Below are positions 44,580 to 56,894 of a stretch of 64,000 nt of DNA, in pieces. The position numbers and the translations under genes are program-made. The stretch's first letter is position 1. Every line of letters begins with the position of its first letter. The notes under the pieces are model-generated. The model was not told the DNA's origin. It saw only the letters and a program-made list of their open reading frames with translations, and did not search any database. Origin of the DNA: Kalmusia sp. IMI 367209 (taxonomy: Eukaryota; Ascomycota; Dothideomycetes; Pleosporales; Didymosphaeriaceae); the NCBI GenBank assembly GCA_027946365.1, contig JAPEUQ010000011.1:930001-994000 (forward strand). The letters are read 5' to 3'.

Positions 44580-45748
44580 TTACCGCTTGAAAATGGCCAT
44601 CATACTCTTCCGCTTGCCAATCTTGGGTGCGGGAGCATCTGCTGGCACAGGCGGTGGAACCGGAGCAGTCGCAAAATTGACCTTGGACACTTCGCCGAAA
44701 GATTTGGACGCCTTGCGATTTACTGACGACTTGTTGGTGAATTTACTGTCGATCGGACGCAGTGTGTCGGACTCTTCTCGATCAACTGCAACGCCGGAGT
44801 CGAGCGGGCTAGGGCTAAGAAGCGGAGGGGTGACAACTGATCTTACACCATTGTCAGCTTTGGATGTATTGCGAGCCAGCTGGAAGCTACTCTTCGCCTT
44901 GGTAACGGCAGAGCGCTTCGAGCTCTTTGTGAGACCCCGCTTCGGACCCCCATTCTCCTCAGCCTGCTGGCGCTCCAATCGCTCGATTTCGCCCAGAACG
45001 GTCATGCCATTGGTCGCGATGCAGTCCTCTGGAATAGGTATGAATTTGACGATTCCGCGCTCCAGTGGCACGCCAAGAGACTCGAACATGAAGTTTTGGA
45101 TGAGAGCCGCGTTGCGCTTGTTGGTAGTTTGTTGTACCTGTACGGGTAAGGCAGTAATGGTAAGGATGTAGGTAGGTTCGAACGAGCCGCCTAGCAGAAG
45201 GCATGCGGAGTGGTTGACAGTGATCATGATGGACGATTCGGGCCGCTGATACCGTGTGGAAAGATGGTGGGAAAGGTCCGTAACCAAAGTGTACTCATCT
45301 TTAATCTACGACTCGATTAGAAAAGCTGAATGCCATATACGTGCAATTTACGTACAATCACATTGGTGCGCAGTTCGGCGATGATGGGCGAATCTCTGGT
45401 CACGCGGTCGCGGGCAGACGAGGTGGAATCTTCTTTGTAGGCGAACTGCTCTTCATAATACTGCGCACGCCGACGCGAGCCGTTGGGTTGTACGGTATTG
45501 GAAGGCTGCGCGCCCCGACTAGCAGGTCTTCTGTCGTCAAGGCTGGGTTTGCGGTCCACGTCTAGGTTCGACTTGGGCGAAGACTCGAAGGAGAAAGTGG
45601 ATCGCGAGGGCGAGAGGTGCTCCGCAGCCGTCTCAGGCGCTAACAGGTTAACACCAGCCGGTCGGGGGAAAGCATTCGCCGAGGTGTTGGATGTAGTCGA
45701 TGGCCGCGACATGGTTGACGAGGTCGACTTGTTGACTGAGTGTGGCAT
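44580..45748 (-). CDS. MIF-like (tautomerase fold) protein with long N- and C-terminal extensions
   Basis: Two exons, 45748-45356 and 45305-44580 (intron of 50 nt), give 372 residues. The central MIF/tautomerase domain spans about residues 120-240 and is formed across the splice: SPIIAELRTNVI joins IKDEYTLVTDLSHHLSTRYQ, followed by MITVNHSACLLLGGSFEPTY and FMFESLGVPLERGIVKFIP. In animal MIF the catalytic proline is the N-terminal residue after Met removal. Here the matching Pro lies about 120 residues inside, so classical tautomerase chemistry is unlikely without processing. Both flanks are Ser/Pro/Lys-rich and disordered. There is no signal peptide. Role unknown; cytosolic or nuclear by inference. 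Confidence 0.82.
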
Positions 45749-48095
45749 GCCGGTGTGTAGGTGTAGACGAGTGAGGATACGGTGCCGGTGGGAGTGTTTG
45801 TTGTTGCGGGGAAGTGTGAATTCCTCAGTGGCACAGGATCGCTGCTTGATATGGATAAGGCTTGTCTGTGCGGCGCGCGTGTGCTGAGACCCTGTAGCTC
45901 CGAATGATTGTCTTGCTATCGGCGAGCCGTTCGTATCAGAATGGCGGCGACGGCGTCCAGCAGGCGTCGCTGAGTATAGGCCAGGGTTGTTTGCAAGAGA
46001 GTGACTGCGGAAGGAGGGTGGGCGGGAAGGCGGGCAGTCGCAGCTGGCTGTCTGTGTATGAGAACAAGCCCGGGAAGCAGCGCACCAAAGGATATGTGTG
46101 GTGACGCAGAGGGCAAGGTGCGCTGGGCTGCCACAGTGGGCAGGTTATAGATATATTGTAATATTGGCATGGTGGACGGTGGACAGATGGCCCTGCACCA
46201 CCGCTCCGTCTGTCCAGGGTTGGTGCGGTACACCATGACCAGTACGGCCGCCGAGACACGCATAGACTGCGGCGATGGCTGCGGGCTGGCCGCAGGCTCT
46301 ACAATGCTGCTATCGCGTGTGAGGGTCATTCACCCCTCGATGGTTGTTTTGGGATAGCGCGCAGGGCGGTGGCTGCAGATGGCTTGCCGATTCGGGCCAT
46401 GGGCGATGAATCCTCCACGGCGCCAGCACAGAAGCAGAACGAGGCGCCGACTTCTCTCCATCGTGCTCCAAGGTGCAGGGGGTTACCGCCCCGATCTATA
46501 ATCGTTGGCGTGCCCATCAGCCTCTTCTGCTCACAGTCCATTCTTCATCGCTAGCCTTCATCGCCAGTGCTTCAGCTGTCGTTGAGAAGCCACCAATGCA
46601 TGACGTTCGGACTACTGGATTATGCGAAGCTATCGTTGATAAGCACCCTCATGCATGCATGCACGATAAAAGCCATCTCTACGCTCGCCCGTCCCAGCAC
46701 CAGCACATCTGCAGTGGCCCAGCGACGAGTGCGCTGGCTCCCGTCACCTTGCGCAAGAACCTGGACTGACGGTCAACCCAGCTGTGTGTTTAAAGCTGTC
46801 CGTAGCCCAGCTGCTAGGCACCACTACGGCCGTTGCATCGAGCCGCCATGCTCCACTTCGCGCTGCTCTCCACAGGTCTGGACTGCACGCTTTGGCTGCT
46901 CTTGTATTGCCCTGATCCTTTTCTTCGGATGATGGGTCTGCTGTTAGTGGTTCTCGACCTCATTCATGTTCAAACAATCACTTGCTAAACAGAGCTCTCG
47001 CGACACTTGCACGACTACTGCAACCCCTGCAGCCCGCGGTTGTACGGCAAACCTTCGGCATCGAGCCGACGGAGATCAACACATCTGGACTAACGTCCGT
47101 TGTGTGGCCTGAGCCTCCTTCGCGACTTTTCAAGACGACCGTAAGACCTTGAGCAACACTACCGTCGCCTGCATCCAGCAAAGCGGCGGTCCATATTGCG
47201 CAACCCAGACTAGCTTTTCAATCCTTCTCATGCTAAATTTACTTCTCGCTGTGCGTTTGTTTTGTTCCGACCTCACTTTACGCTACAGGCCCAGCGATGC
47301 CGATGGCCAGCAACATGACTCTTCGCTAGACGATCGTGCATCTGAGTAATCTCGCACCTGCAATGCACCTTGATAGTGAAATGTCAAACCTGGTCCACGT
47401 ACGACTGTGGCCAAAGCCGGAATCGCATGTCAGGGCTCTTTCGAGATACAAAGTGTTCGGCAATGCTGTGCCACAATGCACGTTACCGGCGCTGGCCACA
47501 CAGATGGTCATACAAGAATTGGTTGGCTCGACTTTGGACAAAGACGCACGCCTCATTGTATAGTTGAAACCGCCTCCGGTTGTGGGCGGGGTATCTGCTA
47601 TGACAGTAGGTAGCACAAAAGCAGCCATTTCCTTAGTACAACAGTCAATCCGAAAGTGATTGCTGGAATCGCGTTACGGCCCGCGCCGGTATAGATTGAC
47701 ACTGCATCGATCCTGCCTTAAGGCCCAACCAAGCGCTCAGTACGATAATCGGACATGAGGCAGTGCGGTGCCACGCTCGCTTGGATGTACGCTTGGATGT
47801 ACTAGCCGATATTTTTTCTAGAGGGACGGTATGGGTCTGGATGTCTCTCTGCATTATGGGAGTATTCCTAAGCCAAGAATGTAGAAAGTGGATCTTTCTG
47901 TCGAGCAGGACTCATTCGAAGGCTATAGCAAATTCCCAGAACTTGACTTTTCTGTATAAGAATCAGCATTAAAATGTGCACGAGGTAATCATAGTCATGT
48001 GATGTCGTGTTCGTGTCCGCGTTTACCTTCGGAATCTCAGCGACAACAAGCACCCACAGCCCCGCAGCACCACTCTACTCAAACGCTCAGTCGCA
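45749..48095. other. Divergent intergenic region (2.3 kb)
   Basis: No gene is supported. Overlapping open frames at 45.9-46.9 kb on both strands are compositional. It presumably holds the promoters of the MIF-like and CENP-X genes. Confidence 0.4.
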
Positions 48096-48641
48096 ATGCC
48101 ACCAAAGGCAGCACCTGCACGTCGCAAAGGGCCCGCGTTCAATCCTCCACGCCCTATCAAACCGGCAACTTCCACAGGCACAACCAAAGGCGCGTCCAAT
48201 GCGGGGCCATCGCGGTCTGCTGGCGGTGCGAAGCCATCTGCAGCGCGCTCCAGTTTCCAGCCCGCGACAACCATCATATCATCCGACGAAGAGCAAGACA
48301 ACGAGTTTGACGACATGCCTTCCGACCTCGACGCGTTGATAGAGGATGTCCTCGAAGAGCAGCCCAGACCTCGGCGGCCAGCGCTCGATATGTCAACACC
48401 GCCGATACCCACACCGCTGCTCGTAAACATCCTACACCACAACTTCGAGGATGAGGATGTGCAGATTCAGAAGGGGGCGATGAAGCTATTCGAGAATTAC
48501 ATGACCATATTCGTCCGCGAAGCCATGGCTCGGGCGAAAAGTGAGCGCGACGACGCAGGGAGGCATGGAGGTGCATCAAACCAATTCTTGCAGGTGGAGG
48601 ACTTGGAGAAGCTTGCGCCGCAGCTCGTGCTCGATTTTTGA
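48096..48641 (+). CDS. MHF2: CENP-X / Mhf2 histone-fold protein
   Basis: Single exon, 181 residues, ATG at 48096. The first 100 residues are basic then acidic and disordered (MPPKAAPARRKGPAFNPPRP start). The last 80 form a histone fold matching CENP-X: PTPLLVNILHHNFEDEDVQI, AMKLFENYMTIFVREAMARA and the family-typical end FLQVEDLEKLAPQLVLDF. With CENP-S/Mhf1 it forms a tetramer that binds branched DNA, helps the Fml1/Mph1 (FANCM) helicase at stalled forks, and joins the CENP-T-W complex at centromeres. The family is normally about 80 residues; the disordered N-terminal extension is the unusual part. Confidence 0.88.
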   Translation: MPPKAAPARRKGPAFNPPRPIKPATSTGTTKGASNAGPSRSAGGAKPSAARSSFQPATTIISSDEEQDNEFDDMPSDLDALIEDVLEEQPRPRRPALDMSTPPIPTPLLVNILHHNFEDEDVQIQKGAMKLFENYMTIFVREAMARAKSERDDAGRHGGASNQFLQVEDLEKLAPQLVLDF

Positions 48642-49827
48642 GCACTTAGGCATCGAGCCTCCTAAGGTAGAATGGCCAAGACGGACACGAACGGAGGGAT
48701 GATACTCCGTACACTTCGGGAGGACATTCTATACAAGCCCACATAATCTTTGGATACTTGCAAGTGCGGTCGCGTTCTCAGCTGTCACTGCAATCATGCA
48801 TTGACACAGTGCCATGTCCTCCTGCGCTAGCCGGTAGATCAACAATCGCGCAAGCAGCGCATTGAAGCCAGCAACGAGTTCACGCTATTGGGGGTGTAAA
48901 TGAGAGGTTAGGACTACGTTGTGTCCTAGGCAACGAATAATGCTGGCAGCAGCTTCCGGAATTAGACCAATCTGAAATCAGAAACAAGTATACGTTTGCG
49001 AAACACATCTGGAGAGATTGAAGGTTGGCCTTCATCTTGGGGCTTCGTGCAGCTAACCGTTTGCAAACAGTTCTGCGGCCGAAGGAGCAGCCTTGGAAAT
49101 CTACCCACGGCGCACGGCATGAATTTTCGCTATTGCAGAGGGCAGACCAATCTCGCAAACGTTTTTTCCGGACGTTTTTGAGTTCCGGTCTGGGCATTCT
49201 CCCGCGGCATGTGACGAGTTGGCGGCTGAAGCAACCTCAAACGAACCTCGAACAGGGACTGCTTCGCGATCTCCAGCCTTCGCCCAGCCCTTGCACGAAC
49301 ACTAGAATTTGAGCTTCTGCACCGTCGCTGCACCCAGACTACACACAGAAAATGCATGCGTTTTTCAGCAATGATGACTTATAATTGATTGCGGTCGCTT
49401 TTGAATATAATATTCTGTGTGGCAAGTATCTTGCTGGGGTGGTTGTGCAACTACCGGGGTTGCGATCTGTAACAACCCCAGAAGTGGCTGAAGCACGAAC
49501 AGATTCTGACATGTCGCAGACACGCTTGTCATGTGTCGGAAGCATCCTAACCGCCATGAATACGTCTGGGCAAAACGCACTAGCCCGCGTTCCGAGCGTT
49601 GTCTTCATGCCTTAAGAGCGACGTATAGCCTTCTCAGGCTGCATTTTCGACCCATCTGCTTCATACTCTGTCGCTGCATTTCCTTTCGTCTCTCTCTACA
49701 TTCACTTCGTAATTCCTGGCCAGTCCAGACTTGAGCGCTAGTCGCCTTCACAACATTCCCTAAGCCATTCGATTCTAGTAATAAAGATCACTCTTTGACG
49801 ACACATACACATACCAATACAGCAACA
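48642..49827. other. Intergenic region
   Basis: 1.2 kb between tandem genes, short open frames only. Probably the CENP-X 3' end and the cupredoxin promoter. Confidence 0.4.
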
Positions 49828-50786
49828 ATGTATTTCTCGAAAGCATTCATCGCATCTGCCCTCATCGGGTTCGGAACCGCTACCACCCACATGGGGGAGA
49901 TGGCACCAGGAGGACTAGCCACATCTTCAACCTCAGCTATCGCAGCGTCGGAGACTCTTGCTTCGAGCACAGGAGCAGCGGCCGCAGCAGAAGGTACCGC
50001 AGCAGCAGGAGGCAATATTGCCACCCACGTTATCAATGTCGGAGGACCGAACGGATCGCTCACTTTCTCGCCTGAGAACGTGAAGGCAGCGGTGGGAGAC
50101 CTCGTACAGTTTCAATTCCATCCAAAGGTATGTTCGAGAACAGATCGTCACTTCGAGCCGTCTCTGATATTGTTGGTAGAACCATTCCGTAGTCCAGTCT
50201 ACCTTCGACAACCCCTGCGTACCCATCCAGAACGTAATGCCCAACATGACGACCGCCTTCTTCTCTGGCTTCATGCCGACGAACGCTTCGGTCGGTGCGA
50301 CTTCCCAGGTTCTGACATACACAATCCGCGTCATGGACACTAAGCCTGTCTGGTTCTACTGCTCGCAAGCGAAGCACTGCCAAAGCGGTATGGTTGGCGC
50401 TATCAACGCGTATGTACTCTATGCTTCCTTTTGTCAAACCTTTTCACTAACATGCTCATAGTGCCGAAACGGGTAACAAGACCATGTCTGCGTTCAAGGC
50501 TCTCGCTGCTGGCGCAACTGAAAACCTTAGCCCTGGACAAGCTCCTGGCTCAGGAACCCAGTCAGGCTCTGGAACTGGTACGAGCACCGGTGGCAGCACT
50601 GCCCAGTCCTCAGCCGCGGCGGGTGACTCTGGTGCGGGTGCAGGCGCAGGTGCGGGTGCGGGTGCTACTGATACCTCATCCAGTTCGCCCGCACAGCAGA
50701 CCACCAATGCTGCACCAAGCACCTTCGGATCGCAATCACTATTTGGCCTCACTTTGGGCGGTCTGGCTGCTGTTCTGTTGTTGTAA
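49828..50786 (+). CDS. GPI-anchored cupredoxin (plastocyanin-like)
   Basis: Three exons, 49828-50127, 50180-50409 and 50462-50786 (two introns of 52 nt), give 284 residues. A signal peptide (MYFSKAFIASALIGFGTA) precedes an Ala/Ser-rich spacer, then one cupredoxin domain, about residues 65-180. All type 1 copper ligands are visible: His in HPKNHSVVQST (made by splice 1), then Cys, His and Met in VWFYCSQAKHCQSGM. The tail is Ser/Thr/Gly-rich with a (Gly-Ala)6 tract and ends in a GPI signal (LFGLTLGGLAAVLLL). The protein is extracellular and wall-anchored. Relatives are abundant in fungal walls and infection structures; a redox or copper-handling role is inferred. Confidence 0.9.
50631..50666 (+). 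repeat. Six-base tandem repeat coding Gly-Ala
   Basis: Six units of GGTGCG-like hexamers, with third-base changes, encode a (Gly-Ala)6 tract in the cupredoxin tail. Such in-frame tracts often vary in length between strains. Confidence 0.7.
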
Positions 50787-51488
50787 AGATGAACTATGAG
50801 CAAGACGGGAGAAATGTAAAGGAAGCGAAGATGCATGTCTGTGATACCATTTTGCTGTTGGGACTGAGCTGGCTTTAGTACGGATGCCCTTGATGGCTTG
50901 GGGCGATTTTACCTATTCTTCTTCTCTTCAATGTCTAAACCATGTGGCGGCTTATAACGTCATCATAGAATTGGGCGATAATAACATAACGAAATCAAAA
51001 AGTCTTTACCAAAATTTTGTCTGCCAACACTCTTCCCATGTATCTGCATCTATGCAACAACAGGACCATTAGCGCTGACGTTTGAGAGTTGGCCTGATGA
51101 ATGCGAGTGATTGGTGGAGCGAAGCCGTTTAGACCCTGGCTTTACCGCTCTTGGCAGGCACAGTATTGCGTCACTCCCGAATGACCAGACACGCCAGAAT
51201 CCAAGACTCGCAACTTCCTCGCCTTGTTAAGATCGGCAATGGGGCTAGGCACAATCATGTGGTTTCCCTGTTTCCTCGTTGAATGCCCTGCAGCGTCCTC
51301 TGTTATATTGCCTCTACCACCTCACGGCCGGTTGACCCTGGACCCTTCGCATCGCTCACCCTTAACACCTACTCTATAACTCTGCACTCCGCATCATTCG
51401 TACTGGCTGCTCTCATTTGTCTCCACCGTATTCGTACCATAAAATACACCCTACCATCGATAGCGCGTCCCTCCTAGCAGCCAGTACT
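50787..51488. other. Tandem spacer, cupredoxin to thaumatin-like gene
   Basis: 702 bases with no supported gene. Contains the presumed promoter of the thaumatin-like gene. Confidence 0.4.
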
Positions 51489-52838
51489 ATGTTCCCCTCC
51501 AGGGATCGGGTCCGTGCCCGAACTTCTACTGCACCCTCGATTCTTCACATGTACACAGCAGTACTTGCTCTGTCATTGATACCCATTGCGGATGGATTGC
51601 ACCATATGTCCCAAAAGGCGCCGCGAAAGGTTGAACGTCGCAAAGAGCCCATTACGCCTTTGCTGATCACGAACAATTGCCCCGAGATTATCTATCCAGG
51701 CATATCGACTCAATCTGGGGAAGGCCCAAAAGAAAATGGCTTCAAACTCGATCCGGGCAAATCACACAACCAAACAGTGTCGGAAGATTGGCAGGGTCGC
51801 GTTTGGGGAAGAACCAATTGTTCCTTTAATGATGATGGAACTAAACCGAAGGATGGTGGACCAAAAGCGTGTGGTTCAGGTGATTGCAACGGCATAGTGA
51901 ATTGCGCGGTCGGGGTGAGTTTCTTTGCACCACGCGACGGCTCTCCCTGGGGAAGCGACTAACACTATGAAGGGCGACGTGCCCGTTTCTCTAGCAGAAT
52001 TTACGCTCGACGCAGGAGATGGGCATACGTACTACGACATCTCATTGGTCGACGGCTACAACATTCCTATGGCGATTGTGTTGCAGCCTCTACAGAACGT
52101 CAGCTTGGATGATATCCCTCCCAATCTTACCAATCCTTCTTGTCAAGGCACCCTGGGCTTATTGGCTCAGCAAGGCTATGACCCCTATGGTGACCACCCC
52201 AACTTTCTCCGAACCAACAAGTCGTATCCCCTGCCGTTCGAACAGAAGGTCGATGACAAACAAGTGTCGAGGTGGTGTCCGTGGGATTTACAACAGCACC
52301 CCCCAGACAAGCCTGGAGACGGGGTGTATCCATACCCTGACGATAACATCGAGAGACCTGCATTCAATCCCTGCTACTCAGCATGTGCGAAAAACAACAA
52401 GCCCGAAGACTGCTGCACCGGGAAATACAACTCCCCCAGTGCTTGCTCGCCAAGCGACTATTCCAAGGCCGTGAAAGCCGTCTGTCCGGATGCCTATAGC
52501 TATGGTTGGTCCTACACCCTATTCCTTATGCTGCTGTACTGATGAAAATTTCAGCTTTTGATGATCAAACTTCTACGTTCATCATCCCATCTGGTGCTGG
52601 CTTTGAGGTCGTCTTCTGTCCGGGCGCCCGCTCCACCAACATCCTCGCGACCGAGAGTGACAAGATGCTTCAGCTTGCACAGAACGGACATGTTTCCAAC
52701 GACAACAAAGACGGCCAGTCTACCATGATGCACCGAAAAAGGAGCGGAGCGATGCGGAGCATCCGATTGGAGAATACCGATCTCTTGGTAACTTCCGTAA
52801 TGGCTGCAAGTGTCATGGCATATGCAGCGATCTGCTAA
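51489..52838 (+). CDS. Thaumatin-like protein with C-terminal membrane-anchor signal
   Basis: Three exons, 51489-51914, 51973-52504 and 52555-52838 (introns of 58 and 50 nt), give 413 residues. The ATG at 51489 puts about 20 basic residues before the signal-peptide core YTAVLALSLIPIADG; the ATG at 51549 would give a more standard signal peptide. Family landmarks are LLITNNCPEIIYPGI, GRVWGRTNCSF, GSGDCNG, VSLAEFTLDAGD (made by splice 1), YYDISLVDGYNIP and CYSACAKN with several later cysteines. The C-terminus is hydrophobic (LLVTSVMAASVMAYAAIC), so it is probably GPI-anchored, unlike soluble plant forms. Fungal members bind or cleave beta-1,3-glucan in some cases; activity here is inferred. It sits directly behind the cupredoxin gene. 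Confidence 0.85.
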
Positions 52839-54058
52839 GTGACATGTATCTGTCGGAGCTTTCCGCGAGTCGAGACGTAAGTGTTGTTGCGCTTTTGTTG
52901 GTTGTTGAATAGATCGAGATACCCTTTTTGCCTCAAATCCAATAGACTTCCATTCACCCTGATTGAGTTGTATTACCTCAGCACGGAGTGCGACACATTA
53001 GGGAGGTCGACAGTCGTCATCCATGAATTAGGCACGCAGAAACCATGGAGCGGGGAGCGGGAAACGTGCAGCGCGCGTGCGTGTGCGTGCATCGTGCATT
53101 GTAGTTCGCTTCAAGTTCAATCAAAGTACAGTAGTGCTGCAATGCTGAATGTACTCCTGGACGAATGGTACGACTGCACGATAGCACGCATTAGCGGTGA
53201 GGCGACTGTCCTGGCATCTTGTGATCTCTGAAGCCTGCTATCTTTTGAATGAAAGCCGGTATGGTGTAGTCGCAGGATTTTGCCTTGCTACATGGTTTGC
53301 GTCTGGTCATCCCGCGTGGGGGTAAGCAACGTGCTTGAAGCGCTTGAGTGTGGGATACAATATGCTGGTGCGACGTGAATCGTCAAGTGGACACGCGGAA
53401 GCCTATATGACTGAATGAAATGTATGAAAGGAATGCCGCAATTGGTGGTCGTAGGCGAGAGGTTCGTATGTCCTTGATGTGTGTGGGTAGGACCCTAGCT
53501 CCGGCGCTGCTGCCGACCCGCGCATCGTGGCTTCCCATGCTATAGCTCCTTCTTTGCATCTCCACATTAACCCATCAGACTGGCCCAACAGCCGCACGCT
53601 TCTACTTCATCGACATACACGACACGGAGAAACTCGTCCCGTCTTCTGCAAGGCATCCTACAACCTATTGAACGGCTACCGCGGCGAGCAATCCCACCGC
53701 ACGCGGCTGGCCTGTCTATAATTTTCCGACCACGCTGCGTTCGCCTAGTCGCTATACCCGATCAGACACGGACCTAGACCTCGCGACAGCTCGCATTGGG
53801 TAAAGCAGTGCTGGTGCAGCTCCACAGTGGTACAGACTGTCTAGATGGAGCAACACCGACTCTGAAATGGGACCGGCGGAAGCTTGACGACTGCGCTCCT
53901 CTGCCGCGTCGGCGACACTGCTTATTGCCCTATATGTAAAGCGAGAGGGGCTGCTCTGCAGAAACTGAGGTACACTTCTGCTCCGTCTTGATCTGGTCGG
54001 GACCTCTCCTCGCATTGCCACATTGAGCCGCGGATATCCATATAGGCTAAGCAGCGTC
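52839..54058. other. Intergenic region upstream of the beta-mannosidase
   Basis: 1.2 kb with no supported gene. A few short open frames on both strands. Confidence 0.4.
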
Positions 54059-56894
54059 ATGTCTCGGGCGACACATGTACACCACCTGACAGATGGATGG
54101 ACATTCAAGCAAGCCGACGATACTTCCGAGAATGCCTGGCTGCCAGTCAAAAGGGTTCCTACCAATGTTCACCTGGACCTAATTGATAATGCCAAGTACG
54201 TCGTCACGTGCCGGTATTTGGAAATGTGCTCCAAGGCATTGACTGACCTGCGTACGCGCATAGGATACCAGACCCTTTTCTGGGCTTCAATGAGCTCGAG
54301 GCAGAGTGGGTAGCAGACAAAATCTGGACATACAAAGTCCAGCTGCCGGACGTTGAAGTGCCGCAGGATGGCGTTACCACGGTGTTGGCGTTCGACGGCC
54401 TGGACACCTTTGCAACCGTCAGGTTCAACGGTGAAGTCATTCTGGAAAGCGACAATATGTTCATTCCTCACCGTGTTGATGTTACTAGCAAGTTCAAATC
54501 GGACTCGGCCAATACTCTCGAGATTGATTTCGCCTCAGCCAGATTGGAAGCCATCAAGATTCGTGAAGCGCACCCAGAGCATACGTGGGTTGGCTTCAAC
54601 GGTGATATGTCTCGACTGGCCGTGCGGAAAGCTCAGTACCACTGGGGTTGGGACTGGGGACCAATCCTCAACACTAGCGGTCCATGGCGACCCGTTCGAC
54701 TAGAGACCTACTATTCAAGAATTACAGACCTTCGTATTGACTACAGCTTGGATGACGAGCTCAAGACAGCTAATGGAACTTTGGTGGCGAAGATAGAAGG
54801 CTCATCGGGTCAGAACGTGTTATTTGAGGTCCGAAGCGGAGAAGAGGTGGTCTTTCGGCGTTCTGCGGATGTCAAAGATGATTTGGCTCAGGTCGATTTT
54901 CAGGTAGACCATGTCCGCCTGTGGTACCCTCATGGATATGGAGATCAGCCGCTGTATACAGTGACGGCAAGTGTGTCAGCTGAGAGTGTCACTCTGCATC
55001 AAGCGACCCGGCGGACCGGTTTCCGCAGAGGAGAACTTGTTCAAGAGCAGGATTCTGTTGGAAAGACCTTCTTTTTTAGGATCAACGATGTGGATGTCTT
55101 CTGCGGTGGCTCCGATTGGATACCTGCAGACTCGTTTACTCCCAGGGTGTCCGAGGAGAGGTATCGCAAGTGGCTGGAAATGATGGTCGACGGCTACCAA
55201 GTCATGATACGGTACGCATGTCCACAACGCGATGCGCCAACAAGGTTTAACAGCTGCATTATGCTAACTAACTGGCCGCTAGCATCTGGGGAGGAGGCAT
55301 CTGGGAGGAAGATGTCTTTTACGAACTTTGTGATGAGTTGGGCATCTTGGTTTGGCAGGACTTCATGTTTGGTTGCGGCAATTACCCTGCATTCCCCGCC
55401 ATCCTTGAATCAATCCACAACGAATGCGTGGCCAATGTAGCCCGATTACGCCACCACCCTTCGATCGTGATCTATGCGGGCAACAATGAAGATTATCAGG
55501 TGCAAGAGCAGTTTGGCCTCACATACAATTACGAAGACAAGGACCCGGAAAGTTGGCTCAAAACGAATTTTCCTGCCAGATACATCTACGAAAAGGTAAG
55601 CGCTTATGCGGTCCCTCGATTAAAGTTCATCACCCTGACGAAGGATCATCGGACAGCTCCTCCCCGAAGTTGTCGCTGCCGAAAGCCCACATGTACCGTA
55701 CCACCCTGGAAGCCCTTGGGGAGACGGTTTACGAACATCAAACAAGACGGTTGGTGACATGCACCAATGGAACGGTGAGAAGTACCTTGAGCCGGGAATG
55801 TGGAAGGTGGCGCTAACAAGCGTAATTAGTGTGGCATGGGACTCAAGAGAAGTATCAAATTTTCGACACGCTCGGCGGTCGCTTCAATAGCGAATTCGGG
55901 ATGGAGGCATTCCCTCATATTGATACTATCAAGCACTATTGCACGGATCCGACGCAACTATACCCTCAGTCGCATATGCTGGACTTTCATAACAAAGCAG
56001 ATGGCCATGAACGGAGGATTGCAACGTACTTGGTGGAGAATTTTCGAACTCAGACTGATTTAGAAGTAAGTGCTGATAGTCGCGAAGATGTTAATAATAA
56101 TATGGGTATTAAGACTAAGGGCATGGTAGTCATTTATCCATCTGACGCAACTATCCCAAGCCGAGGCCTTGATGTTCGGATACCGTGGTTGGCGAAGGCA
56201 GTGGGGCCAACAGCGCTTCTGCGGCGGCGCATTGGTCTGGCAGCTAAACGATTGCTGGCCGGTTACATCATGGTCGATTGTGGATTATTTCCTGCGAAAG
56301 AAGCCTGCATACTACGCGATGAGACGAGTCTTGGCACCGGTTGCAGTGGCCGTCAAGCGGGCGCACCATGACTGGAGCGTGGTTCATGCTCGCGTACCGA
56401 AGACGAGCGATTACGAGGTGTGGGTGGCCAGCAATCAGCCAGCGGAACTGACTGCGACTGTTGAGCTACGGTTCATATCGGTTGCGACGGGCAAGGAAAT
56501 TAAGGAAAAGGTGGTCAAGCAGGACATCAAGATCGTAGCAAACGGGACAACCGACGTGCTGTCGGGGTCGATCGACAATGTGAAGGAGGAGCCTCATGTT
56601 CTGGCAGCCAGGGTCTGGGTCGACGGCGACATCGTCTCCCGCGACGTCGACTGGCCGCAGCCGCTCAAGTACCTCGATTTCGAAGACCGCGGCGTCGAGG
56701 TGACTCCCCGAGGAGATAGGATTCTGGTCACAGCATCGAAGCCAACGAAGGGCCTAGTGTTCGAAGAGAGGACAGGGGTGTTGGTCCACGACAGCGCCAT
56801 CGATGTGGTGCCGGGCGACGAACAGGTGATTAAAGTGAGGGGCCTTGCCAATGGCGACAGACCTCTGAAGTGGACATATCTGGGTCGAAGTTGA
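54059..56894 (+). CDS. Beta-mannosidase, GH2 clade B (intracellular)
   Basis: Six exons, 54059-54195, 54264-55211, 55283-55595, 55657-55774, 55830-56065 and 56130-56894 (introns 55-71 nt), all phases consistent, give 838 residues, close to the usual length of Aspergillus MndB-type enzymes. Recognisable blocks are HHLTDGWTFKQADD, WVGFNGDMSRLAVRKAQYHW, WGPILNTSGPWRPVRLETYY and GWRRQWGQQRFCGGALVWQL. The acid/base is Glu431 in YAGNNEDYQ and the nucleophile Glu527 in NSEFGMEAF. There is no signal peptide, so the enzyme probably hydrolyses imported mannobiose or N-glycan cores in the cytosol, releasing beta-D-mannose from non-reducing ends. A Zn2Cys6 gene follows on the same strand and may control it. 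Confidence 0.94.

Noticed and set aside
45916..46329. 137-codon frame on the - strand upstream of the MIF-like gene
   Set aside because: No family, overlaps another frame of similar length, and lies in the probable promoter region.
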